Origin: Budorcas taxicolor
Taxonomy: Eukaryota; Chordata; Mammalia; Artiodactyla; Bovidae
NCBI RefSeq assembly: GCF_023091745.1
Contig: NC_068925.1
Span: 3,906,001-3,970,000 of the forward strand
DNA: 64,000 bases
Direction: 5' to 3'
Shown: positions 23,636 through 35,038 of the stretch, in pieces
Numbering within the stretch: the first letter of the stretch is position 1
Layout: each line of letters starts with the position of its first letter
Translations under genes and position numbers: made by a program
Notes under the pieces: model-generated
What the model was told of the DNA's origin: nothing
The model's input: the letters and a program-made list of their open reading frames with translations, nothing else
Database searches by the model: none

Positions 23636-23856
23636 CTTCAGTACAGGTGGTGCTAATGGTAAAGAACCTGCCTATCAATGCGGGAGACTTAAGACACGCA
23701 GATTTAATCCGTGGGTGGGGAAGATCCCCTGGAGCAGGGTGCAGCAACCCACTCCAGTGTTCTTTCCTGGAGAATCCTGTGGACAGAGGAGCCTGGTGGG
23801 CTATAGACCATAGTGTCACAGAGTCAGACACGACTGAGGCAATTAGCACACATGCA
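23636..23856 (+). mobile_element. Bov-tA SINE
   Basis: A partial head ('ggtggtgctaatggtaaag') is followed by the BovA body, ending CAGACACGACTGAGGCAATT. Confidence 0.88.
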
Positions 23857-23980
23857 CAATACTTTGTACTCTTTAATCCTGGAAAAGAAAGGTCTCAGCT
23901 GATTTGCTGACATATTAACTTTGTAAATTAACCTGTACCTTGTTAATGACACTCAAATTAATTGATGAGGTATCTCTAGC

Positions 23981-24008
23981 ACAAATTTCAATTACAATTG
24001 AAATTTGT
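23981..24008. repeat. 28-bp perfect inverted repeat (hairpin)
   Basis: Arms of 13 bp, ACAAATTTCAATT and its exact complement, flank a two-base AC loop. The surroundings are AT-rich. No gene end lies nearby, so it is not read as a terminator. Confidence 0.9.
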
Positions 24009-24029
24009 AATTACATTCTAAAAATTTAG

Positions 24030-25330
24030 AGCTCTGCTACAGCTTCTCCCTAAGGACCTTTCAGTTCTGTGATTCTGTATCATCTATGGCTGAGGCACAC
24101 TGGAGTCTAATCAGACACGGCTGTGTTGACAAAGTCTCAATGAAGACTGTATGGGAACTGACTTAAACAAAGTTACCGACTCATTCAAGCGTCTGTTGAC
24201 CATGATGCGCCAGCTGCAGGCCTAGGCTGTGTGCTCACAGAGGGACCAAGACACAGAGCAAGACCCCTATGCTTACAGAGTTTATAGAGTGTGGCGGTAG
24301 ACAAGAAATACGTAAAAATGTTAAGGTTAGGGCAGTGAATACAATTTTAAAAGGTTAAAGATAGTGGGAAGGGAGGGGTTGGAGGATAGGGTTGTCAGAG
24401 CTCTCTTGGCGATGATATGTGAGATCCAAAGAGAAAACAAGTCTTCTCATGATGAAATTTGTCTTTAAAAACAACCCTTCCACAACATATACCCAGATCA
24501 ACTTTTAAAAAAACTCTTTTGGGACTCCTTTCTGGTTTCTGCCTTCAAAGCCAATGCATGAACCCCATTAAGAAAAACAGGCTTGCTTCAGAGCAGTATA
24601 ATCCAGTTTTACAACCACCTCGCTCTTTGACCTTGAACATTTGGGGGATATTCCTAAAAGTTAATGCAGTGTATATATTAGCCTACCATTTTGGTGCGGA
24701 AATCTGCAGTGTCATCTTGATGGACAGTATTGCTAATGAACATACCTCTGACAATTCTGCTGTTCTTTTGCTGTGAAGGTCCTCATTCCTCTGCTAAGTA
24801 GGATCTATAAAACAGTAGTGAAAATAAAATGTTCAGCAAACAAAGGCAGAAGGAAACTAGAAAAGAAGAATAGTACTGAGACAAAGAGAGGGGTAATGGG
24901 ATAAAAGAACAAAACATGAAAAAGCGTTCCAAAGTGTCTTAATAGTTCAGCTTTCTAGACCTGTTTCCATTAGATTTCTAGGGTATCCTCTTCCTGGGTC
25001 AAGCAACCTAATTTCCCTAAGTCTGATTTCCCCTATCTTTCCCTAATGAGCTTGAGTTTGTCAATGGTAAAACACTGATGTGGCTCAAAGTTTTACACAG
25101 TAATAGCATAACCCCAAACTCCACCATGCGTTCTCTATTCCACGTATAAAATCATTTCTCTTTAACTTCCCTGATCTCAAACCTCTCGCTAATATGTATT
25201 AATTGAATGCACTACAGGTCTTCTACGAACACTCAAAGTGAGCAGGGTGAGATCTACCCACCCCACTTACTACACACTAGGGCTGCGGAGCTCTGTATCA
25301 TGCTGCCTTTGTGTGTTAAAGTCACGTGCC
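24030..25330. other. Intergenic stretch without recognised gene
   Basis: This holds AT-rich DNA, a possible L2-like segment near 24190-24390 and short open frames only. The longest (24459-24776, plus) has no domain and lacks exon signals. Confidence 0.5.
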
Positions 25331-25337
25331 ACGTGCC

Positions 25338-25552
25338 ACATGCTGAGCCATGTCCAGCTCTTTGCGACCTGACCCCACGCACTAGTCTGCCAGGCTCCCC
25401 TGTCCGTGGCATTTCCCAGGCAAGAATACTGGAGTGGGCTGCCATTTCTCCCTCCAGGGGATCTTCCCAACCCAGAGATCAAACCTGCATTTCCTATGCC
25501 TCCTATGTCTCCTGTGTTGCAGGTGGATTGTTTACCCACTGAGCCATTTGGA
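25338..25552 (-). mobile_element. Bov-tA SINE
   Basis: The reverse-strand copy has 'gccaggctcccctgtccg', 'ccagagatcaaacctgc' and 'acccactgagccattt'. A short internal repeat ('tatgcctcctatgtctcc') makes it slightly longer than usual. Confidence 0.88.
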
Positions 25553-26218
25553 CCAGTAAAAACTCAGTCTTGAGCAAATCCAAGGAGAAAAAGACTTGTA
25601 TTTTATATTGACCAAAGCATTCAACTAAGTCCATAAGAATTCTAATTTCCAATATAGGAACATTCCAAATAGCCAATATTTGTACCATAATTAGTTAAGA
25701 GTATCAAGACCTCTTCATACACATAAATAAATTAGGTCTCTTAGCTCCAAAAAAAAATAGTACGCAACATACATTTTTAGAATGTACCAGGATGTCCTGT
25801 ACATCTCTGTGTTAGACACTTTTATAAATGAGAAAAAAATTTTATTTTCATTTTTAAAAGGTGCATAGAGGGTCCAAAAAAGTCTCCAAATAAGACCAAC
25901 AAACTCCCAAAACTGTGTATAACTCAAAATTTCTGAGATCAGCAATTAAATACTTGCTTTAAACTTTCTGTTAAACAACAAACATCACCACCTCTATAGG
26001 GATACCAGGATAGTCAAAATAAACCTGGCTTGATGTGAACATGACTATTTTCATACATCTTCCTGGGGGAGAGACAGCCAAAAATGCTTAAATTAACCCT
26101 AAGATGGTAATAAAAGTATAGCCTAGGCTGTCAATTCAGTTTGTACTAAACAATGATTTATCTGCAACTGTTTCTTTCCTTCCAGTTAAGAAATACACCT
26201 TTAATAATTTTTAACTAG

Positions 26219-26277
26219 CTGCTGCTGCTGCTGCCAAGTCGCTTCAGTCAAGTCCAACTCTGTGCGATCCCCTAGCA
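26219..26277 (-). mobile_element. BOV-A2 tail fragment with (GCT)n
   Basis: Five GCT units lead into CAAGTCGCTTCAGTC and 'caactctgtgcgatcccc', then stop. It is a truncated BOV-A2 3' end. Confidence 0.85.
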
Positions 26278-26545
26278 ATTCAAATGCCTAAATTAAGAAT
26301 GCTATAATTAAGAATTAATTCCATTAATAAGCTTGCTATAGTCCAAATGTCTTTTTTTTCCTTCAAGATGTTTGTTTTTTCAGATGTTACCATCACATTT
26401 ATTCAATATTGTAAATGGGAGCACATGATGATTGACAGTATCAGTTATCATTAATGATATTGCACAAAATAAAGCAGCAGACTTCCCAGCTACTTAGGAG
26501 AAACACTATGCTAATCCCAGCGTATTAATTTACTGCTTCTGTGAA

Positions 26546-26842
26546 TCAGATCAGATCAGCCGCGTCCGACTCTTTGTGACCCCGTGAATCGCAGCACGCC
26601 AGGCCTCCGTCCATCACCATCTACCAGGAGTTCACTTAAACTCACGTCGAGTCTGTGATGCCATCCAGCCATCTCATCCTCTGTCAGCCCCTTCTCCTCC
26701 TGCCCCCAATCCCTCCCAGCATCAGAGTCTTTTCCAATGAGTCAACTCTTCACATGAGGTGGCCAAAGTACTGGTTTCAGCTTCAGCATCATTCCTTCCA
26801 AAGAAACCCCAGGGCTGATCTCCTTTAGAATGGACTGGTTCT
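26546..26842 (-). mobile_element. BovB LINE 3' tail
   Basis: The reverse-strand BovB tail is readable from 'cgcgtccgactctttgtgac' through 'tgatgccatccagccatctc' to 'cctttagaatggactggtt'. There is no coding potential. Confidence 0.9.
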
Positions 26843-27109
26843 GTGAATACTATTTTACTATTTTCTTTGCAGCATTAGTACACAGCTGGGGCAAGTTCTA
26901 GAATCGAATCCCATCTCTAAGAAGGGCACTTCTTACTCTAAGAACCAACTTCTCTTATCTAATATCGAAATGTAGTTTGCAATTATATTTACCCCCTTAA
27001 CCATTTCCTCCTCTTCAGTTAGCTGAAGAGCAATTACCATGTCACATAACCTTTTAAACCACATAAATCTGTACAGAAACTTTTAAGTTTATAATGCTTT
27101 TTTTTTAGT

Positions 27110-27300
27110 GAGACCCATTTTATTTTTCTTTTTTAATTTTTAAATCTTTAATTCTTACATGCGTTCCCCCCTCCCCCCTCCCTCCCCATAACATCTCTCT
27201 GGGTCATCCCCATGCACCAGCCCCAAGCATGCTGTATCCTGCATCAGACATAGACTGGCAATTTGATTCTTACATGATAGTATACATGTTAGAATGCCAT
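27110..27300 (-). mobile_element. Ruminant L1 3' UTR fragment
   Basis: The reverse-strand 3' end of a bovine-type L1 is seen, with a T-rich start, a C-rich run and then 'caccagccccaagcatgctg'. It lies just beyond the PPP1R15B poly(A) site. Confidence 0.7.
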
Positions 27301-27416
27301 TATGCAGAATGCTTCTACAAAAACACCTGACTTAATTCTGAAACTCCTGCTCAGTAATTCCAAAAACAATTAAGTTGAACCAAAATATCACATAACATTT
27401 AATAATTGCAAATATA

Positions 27417-27422
27417 TTTATT
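27417..27422 (-). terminator. PPP1R15B: PPP1R15B poly(A) signal (AATAAA)
   Basis: Minus-strand AATAAA lies about 2.5 kb past the stop codon, the 3' UTR size expected for this gene. A U/GU-rich stretch follows downstream ('tgttatgtgatattttggtt' on the minus strand). Cleavage would fall near 27390-27407. Confidence 0.65.
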
Positions 27423-27978
27423 ATAATTTACAGATTAGTTAACAGTTATATATACAATTTTATAAAATCCCAACAAAAACTGGTTTCATTTAAATCATTG
27501 GATCTGAAGCCAACTTAGAAGTCTTTTAGTCCCCTAACTTCACCTTCCCTAAATCATAAAAAAATAAAATCTGATACTTTTAAGTTAAAGATGACGAGAT
27601 GGTGTTATCACATTTTAACACTTAAAAAAGGAAATGTTTACTTGTCTGCACAAAGCCTTTCATATGCTACATTGATACATAAAGCACCATTGCAAGACTG
27701 TAAGTGTGTAAAATGTTCAATTAAAACTTCCAAGGGATTTTCTTTTTAAGACTGAAGTTTTAACTTTGTTCTAACAATTAGGATCTGGACAAAACTGCTA
27801 AGAATTGTTCTTCTCTTGTCCAACTTTAAAATGGTCCCTTTTGTCCTTCTCATCACTGTCTGATCACTTCTTTTAAAGGAGGGTAGTACATGGAAGAATT
27901 CTTCACCAAGCTTTTACATTTGGAGTAGTGAAGCTGGCATCTCAAGAGAACAATTCTCCAAAATCCAGTAAATGTAAA

Positions 27979-28184
27979 GTGTTTGTCGCTCAGTCATGTC
28001 AGAGCCTTTATGACCCCAGGGACTGTAGCCTGCCAGGCTCCTCTGTCCATGGGATTCTCCAAGCAAGGATACTGGAGTGGGTTACCATTCCCTTCTCCAG
28101 GGGATCTTCCTGACCCAGGGATCAAACCCAGGTCTTCTGCACTGCAGGTGGAGTCTTTACCATCTGAGCCACCAGGGAAGCCTA
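27979..28184 (-). mobile_element. Bov-tA SINE inside the PPP1R15B 3' UTR
   Basis: A minus-strand SINE runs from 'ttgtcgctcagtcatgtcag' to 'tgagccaccagggaagcc'. It has the same orientation as the host transcript, so the mature mRNA would carry sense Bov-tA sequence. Similar words, 'gtaaatgtaaag', flank both sides (about 27968 and 28185), a likely target-site duplication. Confidence 0.93.
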
Positions 28185-29955
28185 GTAAATGTAAAGATTA
28201 CCCATTATTTTCATATATGCAGAGGTGCAAGATTTAAAATCCCAAAACACAACCTAAGTCTCTGAAATAAAATAGTATACTTCAGTCTGGTTTTAAAAGA
28301 ATGCCTATACATTTTCAGTTTTCTTTTCTAGGCAAGTAATACCTTCTTTCCAACTGACACAGCTGATGTTTGAAACTTAGCATTTCCATGGTGTTACACC
28401 AGACTCTAAAATGCATTCCCTATGATTACCTGAAATAGAGGGGCACAAAACACACTGAAAAAGAGCTCTGCAAAAATCTGACCAAGTTTTATGCTGTTGT
28501 ACTCTCAGAGCAAACCAAATAGAAAAAAACATAATGACCAGGTAGATTATAAACTGAGGTAGTAGTCCTGCAAGCACTTCTGATGAAAAATTTGTCCTCA
28601 CTCTGAAACAACTTCAAAATTAAGAGGTCATCTATTCTGCTCATGCTTTCACTGGTAATAGGAGGCATGTGACATAAAAACAGACCAGAAAGTTGCTGGT
28701 TAATATTCCCTCAACCTAACAGACCCACATCATGTAGTGCTAACTAAACCAAACACAGTCACTGCAGAAACTTCAATTCAAAAGTAAGCTTTGGGATGAA
28801 GATATTTTAAATCTATAGATCTTTCCTGAAACTATAGGCCTTGCCATTACTTATTAAAAAAGAAGAACACAATAAACTTGGATGTTGACTGAAGTCTATA
28901 TTTTACACTTCAAACTGGAAAATTCAGAACTGCCCATTTCCAAGTGTACGGTATCACCCTGATAAGTTATAAAAGTGACAGTGCTGAGGCATGATATTAA
29001 TAACACTGGTTTTCTTTTGAAAGCATATACAACAAAACCAAATTGCTCTGAGATGTCTCTTGTCCTTCTTCCTAAGAAAATTCTAAGCTTTTAAATTTAA
29101 AAGCAACTATGACACAATCATTACTTTCTGGAGTCTTTAAACAACAATTTCTACCTGTTGAAGACACAAAGAACCACTCAAGTGGAAATTACAATAACAT
29201 ATACAGAATCCTCTCCAAAAAAGAGTTTACAAAGAACTTAAATATATCAGATGTTAAAATTTGGCAGAAATATGCAGCTTTGCCAAACTAGCAGAAAGTA
29301 CTGCACACACAGGGTTTGTGGCAGTCCTTGGAGACGTTTCCTAGGTAGAGCCTAACCTAGAAATAAAAACCAACCACACATTTCAACGAGTCATTTTTAG
29401 GGGGGAAAAAAAAAAAGACAATAACGTACTTTAAGTTGGTCGTATATACAAAATTATTTTTCTTAACATTGAAGTAGAAGGGTCAAATTACTGAATATAG
29501 AGAAAATGTAACAGCCCAATAATTTCAGAATGTTGTGGGGAGGGGAGAGCCCAGAGTTTTTAGACAGGTGCACATAATTTAAATTAGAATGGGAAATGGG
29601 CTTTGAAGCCTATAAATATTGTTTCCCAAGAAAATAAGTTTCTAAAGTGCAAAATTACACCTTAAAAGGTCCCCTTTTCACTTCAGCAAGCAAACAACAT
29701 CCTAGAACAAATCCAACTAAACAAAAAAGGGAGGATTAGAAATCACACCAACTCATCCTTCATTTTCAGGGCCTGGCTTCAAACCTGGACATTTCTGAGT
29801 GGGCTATGTTGCAAAAAAATATTAAACTAGGTCACTGGATCCAAGCTGCACATCCTCTAAGAAAAAGTTGAAGGACAGCTGCCAACTTTTGTTTTCAAAA
29901 GTAACCTCTCAAGTAAGAGGTAGTGTATGCTAGGGCCAGAGGCTGTCAAATCATC

Positions 29956-30177
29956 TTAATATTGCTCGAAAACATTAAGTCCTTTGAAACATGTTTGCTG
30001 GAGTCTATTAAACATCTTTTCTCTGTGCTCAAATGTCAAGCAGTATCCAATAGCTTCTTCTGTTTCTTGAATTCGTTTCTGGAACCTGCATCCATCCCGT
30101 GCAAATTCTTCCCATGGTCCTTTTCGATCCTCATCACCGCTTATATAATACTCAGTAACTTCTTCAAGGAAGGTTAC
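29956..30177 (-). CDS. PPP1R15B: PPP1R15B (CReP) exon 2, C-terminal PP1-binding and substrate-recruiting region
   Basis: This exon carries the last 73 codons and a TAA stop. The acceptor TTTATAG precedes GTAACC. The frame joins exon 1 without a split codon. Its first residues VTFLEEVTEYY complete the RVxF-type PP1 motif begun by the last exon-1 lysine (KVTF). A GPWEEFARDG segment follows; in the family this helps engage the PP1-actin-eIF2-alpha complex. It ends near FKGLNVFEQY. CReP is the constitutive regulatory subunit that directs PP1 to dephosphorylate eIF2-alpha at the ER. The exon is intact and strongly conserved in appearance. Confidence 0.97.
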   Translation of the reverse strand, partial: VTFLEEVTEYYISGDEDRKGPWEEFARDGCRFQKRIQETEEAIGYCLTFEHREKMFNRLQQTCFKGLNVFEQY

Positions 30178-30467
30178 CTATAAACATAAGAGTAATTTTA
30201 ATCTCAAATATAACAGAAGAAACAAACTTGTACACTCTTCCAAAATGACAAATGTTTCCTAAGTATTTCAGAAATATATTCCTGAATGCTTTTATTACAG
30301 CACAAAAGTTCACTTCTATTTCTTTTTTTAAAAAAGTAACTTTTCAGTGTTTTTCAGTTCTTGAATCATAAACATGTAGTAGTAGTATTAATTACTTTTA
30401 TAATCAGAACACAGAAGAAAAAGTTACTTAGTATTCAAACTGCAACAAAATGTATCTTTAAGGTTAT

Positions 30468-30720
30468 GTTGAAGAAGGCAGTGGCACCCCACTCCAGTGC
30501 TCGCCTGGAAAATCCCATGGGCGGAGGAGCCTGGTGGGCTGCGAAGAGTCAGACACAACTGAGCGACTTCACTTTCACTTTTCACTTTCATGCACTGGAG
30601 AAGGAAATGGCAACCCACTCGTGTTCTTGCCTGGAGAATCCCAGGGATGGCGGAGCCTGGTGGGCTGCCGTCTATGGGGTCGCGCAGAGTCGGACACGAC
30701 TGAAGTGACTTAGCAAAAGG
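30468..30720 (+). mobile_element. BOV-A2 SINE (dimer) in PPP1R15B intron
   Basis: It has two monomers with the ACTTTCACTTTTCACTTTC linker, ending CGACTGAAGTGACTTAGC. The first monomer has a small internal deletion ('gggctgcgaagagtcag'). A GGTTATGTT-like repeat flanks both ends (about 30462 and 30719). Confidence 0.95.
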
Positions 30721-31079
30721 TTATGTTACTATAAGAGACTTTGTAGTTAAGATAAAAACCCTCTTTGTATTCTTCATTCTCCTATCACCATATATACATG
30801 CAATTGTGACTACTGCAACATATATGATCACAGGTAAGTGACAGTTCCTTTTAATCCCTACTCAATTTCTAATATAGAAGTATCTTTTTAAGATATCAAA
30901 CACCAAATGTCAAAACTTGTTTTAAAGTACATTCATTACTTACATGAGCTAATTCCACTGTGGCCGGCTACTTTCATTCCCTTTACATCAGGCCAAGGAA
31001 TACCCCCGAGGACAATTAGTAGATATGTAACACCTTACTAAATATTGCATTCTAGCATTACTCATTCATTTTATCACCA

Positions 31080-31300
31080 AGATAAATAACATTTATACAG
31101 TGGTTACCATATGCCGGGTTCTTTTCAAAGTACTTAACAATTTTCATCTCACTTAAAAATACATACCCTATAAGGTATGTATTATCATCATCTTCATTGT
31201 ATAGATAAGGAAACCAAGGTAAACTGACTCATTCAAATCACTCAGCTTCCAGAGGTGCAATCAGGATTCCAACTCAGCCCAGCTCCACAACCTGCACCAT
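31080..31300 (+). repeat. MIR/L2-type ancient repeat
   Basis: Diverged words ('tggttaccatatgccggg', 'gatagataaggaaaccaag' type, 'caatcaggattccaactc') mark an ancient mammalian interspersed repeat in the intron. Confidence 0.55.
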
Positions 31301-32861
31301 GTTTGCCATTTAATAAAGCATTCCCAGATCTGAAAGCCTCATTCTAAGAATTGTGAACTATCCATTATTCCCGTATACCTAAAGAATGAGATGTAGTCAA
31401 AGGTTATAAATAACTTTACCATATTTCAGACATAATCTTTTATAAATGTTGCTTCTAGTGCATAGTAACATCTACTTGACTCATCTCACTTTTCACTCAG
31501 TGAGCAAGCTAAAAAGAGACAATAATTCATACAATAGCCATTATTATTATTACTATAAATTAGTCAGTCAAAGCCATGAGAGGTCAAGTTACTTCCCAGC
31601 TCTGGCTATCTTCCTAAATCTGTTGGCCCTAACCACTTAAGAGTAGGGAACACAAGTCTCTAGATGCCAAGTGCTCATTCCATTGCCTCACTTTGTTTAT
31701 CTATTCACTAAACAGGCCATTTTGTCAGGGACCTTTTAAAAACAGGGAAAACATTTAAGACAGCATTAACAACAGTGTGAACTAAAATCTAATTTTTAAT
31801 ATGCCTTATTTTCCGTCTACAGCTAAGACATAAGAATACCACCATTTAGGGACATTTTCTACCCTAGGGAGAGTTTCAAAGATTAAGCTGGTCAACTGGA
31901 GCCAATGGATTACAGTTCTTTCCACTTGAAACTCTGATGCAGCAGAATTTGAGGTCAATAATAATTCACCCATGACTTTATCTTTCCAAATAAAAGTAAA
32001 GGTAATTAAAGAAACTTTTGCTCCACAATAAAAGATACCCTGTTTGTGGGGATTTCTCTTCAATTAATAACCTCAGCTGAATTTTTTTTGAAAAGGCAAT
32101 TCAAAAGATTCCCCAAATAAGGTTACCTTTGGAATGTGTTGAAAGAGTAAAATAAATGCTCCATGAAGTTTTAAGACTAGCCTGGGAATAGGAAACAACT
32201 ACTCAAGAAAACCAAATAAGTGACCATCATAATTACAAATGGTTAACCTATAGTGGGCCAATGACAACCTGGACTGCTATCTTAAGAAAAGGTAATACTA
32301 TTTTCAGTATTACTGTCAATCAAAATTCCTAATGTCCAAATGCTTTTAGTGCTGAAACTAATATTTTCTTTCATGGCAAACAACCAAATATGATTCGCTA
32401 CTTGGTACCATCATCCCTTTGGGTTCTAACGGAGAGGCAGGAAAACAGTTATCCTGAGACTGGAGGAGTAACTGTCTGTAAATGACATCACTTAATACCA
32501 CAAAACTCTACTGCTACAATAGGACCTTCTCAATCTCTAGAACTGAATCATGTACACACACACAGTTTAATTTTTCTGTTCCTTAAAAAAAGTGAAAAGT
32601 TGAAACTTGAAGGGAAACAGCCCAGAGCCGCCAACCCAAAAGAAAACAGCACCCTCAAGCTAACATCTATACACTGGCACCTTCAATTCAGACAAGAACA
32701 ACACTCTACATGAGGGAAAAGGAGAGATGGTCATTTCTCAACCGAAGTGTAAGAGCTTGGAGTCTTTCCTAAAAAATAAGCCATTATGGCTCCAGGAAAC
32801 TCATGCTTTTCCACATCACAACAGAAAGCACAAATTATCAGGAATGATAAAAGAAACAAAC

Positions 32862-34736
32862 CTTTTTTCTCCGGATATGTGTTTGTCTTTCTCGAGAAAG
32901 AAACACACCCTGTACCAAGTCTGGACATTTACTTTCTCGGCTCCCTAACAGCTGCCCCTTACAGGAAAGTAAGGTGTGACACTCAGAAATGGGCTCAGAT
33001 GGCCTCTCTGAGTCAAGACAGCTTTTCCAATTTTTCCCTGTTTGAAAAGGAGCCTTAAAATTTAGAAGGTTGTAGGGGTCGTCAGAATTACAAAAAGAAT
33101 TCCACAATTTGAGATTCTCTGCTTCATCTGCACTAGATTCCCAGTCATCATCATCTCCAGAATTATGATCAGGAGACTCGGGAAGACTTCCAGTCTGGGG
33201 AGAATTCCCTAGGTCAGACTTGTCAGACAAATCCTTTTCTGAATCAGAAGGGTTTCCGGGAAGAATTCTGGCAGCAGTCTGAATTGTTGCTGTAAAGTTT
33301 TGGGGATTATAAGGATCCACACTATAGAAAGAGTTCCAAAGGTGGAGCCCTTCTGAGTCTTGTTCAAGGTCTGATTCTGAGAATGAGCTATCACTATCAA
33401 AACCGTCATCCTCAACGTCTTCGTCCCAATCCTCATCTTCCGAATCAGAACTTGTTTCCAGGTCACTGGCTGCACCTCCCAAAATGTAATCTATCAACTT
33501 GTTACTACAGGCTGGTCTGGCAGAAATGGGAAGGTCATCGTCCATGTCTGGAGAGTCAACTACACTTATTTGGTCCTCTCCAAGCTCCTGTCCAGTCTCA
33601 CAAGACGGAATGCCTCCGGAGGGGCTCTGTCTTTCCAATCCAAAAGGAACTTCTCTAATCAACAATTCTGTTTTCTCCTCAGTGGGTTCCTGGGCCGTTC
33701 CGGGAACGGCTCCAGCAGCAGGAACATACTGAGTCGGACTATCTCCGAAGTGCTTCGGCTCCATCCGGAGCAGACTGTGCTCCTCCTCTAGGCTGTGGTA
33801 GCCATGATCTTGGTCAGGGGTGGGTAAAGCCTGACCCTTGCTGGCCTGCTGAAGGAATTCCAGCCGCTTCATGCGGAGATGGTGGATTTCGGGCAGGCCT
33901 TCTCTAGAAAGAGGCGGACATCCCTGCCACGAGGCGGGAGCCATCTCTGCGTTGAGCGGCTGGGGATAAGACGAGGCCTCATCCAGGCAGCCGCTCTCTG
34001 GACTCAGCGCCTGGAAATCGACCAGTTCGCAGCTTCCAACACTGCTCTGATAGCTCAGCTCAACCCGGGGCAGGCAGTCCAGATAGGAGGGGTTCAGCAA
34101 ATAGGAGACAACACTGACATTGCTTAAGCGCTGAACGTTGAGCGGTCCAGAGGGCGAAGGGCCAAGCTCCGGGTCGGAAAACAGACGCGCTTGGACGCTC
34201 CGGGGCACCAGCTCCACTCCCCACAGCGGCTGCTCCAGAAGAAAAGCATGGGCTGCGGAGTCCAAAGCTCTTCCCTTGGTTTTAAGTTCTAATTCCAGAT
34301 CTGGGGGCGAGCACTGCCAGTGGAGGCCCCCCTCTAGCCAGTCAAGGGGACCGGCGGCCGCGTCGGCCGAGGGGTCGAGCCGCAGCGAACTCAGAGCTTT
34401 GGGCGCCGAGGGGGCGGCAGGCTCCTCCCGGGCCCTCAGGAGGCTGTAGCCTCCAGCAAAGTCTAGCCATCTGGTAGGGATCATCCCACCGAAAAGCTGG
34501 CTCCAGACCAGCAGCTTCTGAAGCAAGCCCGGGAGCGGCGCGAGGAGCTGGGAAAGCAGCTGCATCCAGGAACTGCTTTGGGCCTCGGGCGGGGGGCTGG
34601 GAGCCAGCCTGGGGTCGGGTTCCGGGGCGAGCGGTGCGCGGATCCTGGACGTGCCTGATCGCGAAGGCCGAGGGAAGAAGGAGGGCAGCCGGAAGCGGGG
34701 GTCCGGCTTCCGCGAGCCGTCCGCCGCCGGCTCCAT
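32862..34736 (-). CDS. PPP1R15B: PPP1R15B (CReP) exon 1, residues 1-625
   Basis: One open frame of 625 codons starts at an ATG at 34736, the first residues being MEPAADGSRKP. Two ATG uORFs end before this start. The N-terminal part has a hydrophobic, leucine-rich stretch (about 57-85, SWMQLLSQLLAPLPGLL and LLVWSQLFGG), which in the family associates with the ER. The middle is low-complexity and proline/serine-rich. The C-terminal part is very acidic (SDSEDEDWDEDVEDDGFDSD) and contains two related LWNSF...DPYN units near 466-477 and 544-556. The exon ends HIRRKK, where splicing to exon 2 gives KVTF. With exon 2 the protein is 698 residues, close to the 713 of human CReP. The protein recruits PP1 to remove eIF2-alpha phosphate constitutively. 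No break or frameshift is seen. Confidence 0.97.
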
Positions 34737-35006
34737 CTCCCGGAGTCGGCAGTCCCTCAGGGAGGTAGGGACGCGGAGCTCGAGGCCCTACACAGTCTCG
34801 GCCTTCCCCAGCGGCGGAGTGGGTGCCCCAGGCCGACCCCCGGGCCAGCAGAAGAGCCAACAAGGAGAGCGGCTCCGGCCGCGGGCAGCGGGCCACAGTC
34901 CGGAACGGCGGGCACAAGACGCGGCGGCCAAGGCGACATCCATCCTGACAGCGAGAAGGGGCCCTACTCCGGCCCGCGCCGCTCCACCATAGATAGGAGC
35001 CCTTCC

Positions 35007-35038
<32 letters not shown>

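Larger units (their letters stand above)
27400..29955 (-). other. PPP1R15B: PPP1R15B 3' UTR
   Basis: This is the untranslated remainder of exon 2 between the stop codon and the AATAAA near 27417. It is AT-rich, contains no other recognised gene, and is interrupted by one antisense Bov-tA. The 3' boundary is inferred from the poly(A) signal. Confidence 0.65.
30178..32861 (-). other. PPP1R15B: PPP1R15B intron
   Basis: The single intron has donor AAG|GTTTGT and acceptor TATAG|GTAACC on the minus strand. It contains a BOV-A2 in the opposite orientation to the gene and a MIR/L2 relic. Otherwise it is AT-rich with no exon-like frame. Confidence 0.95.
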
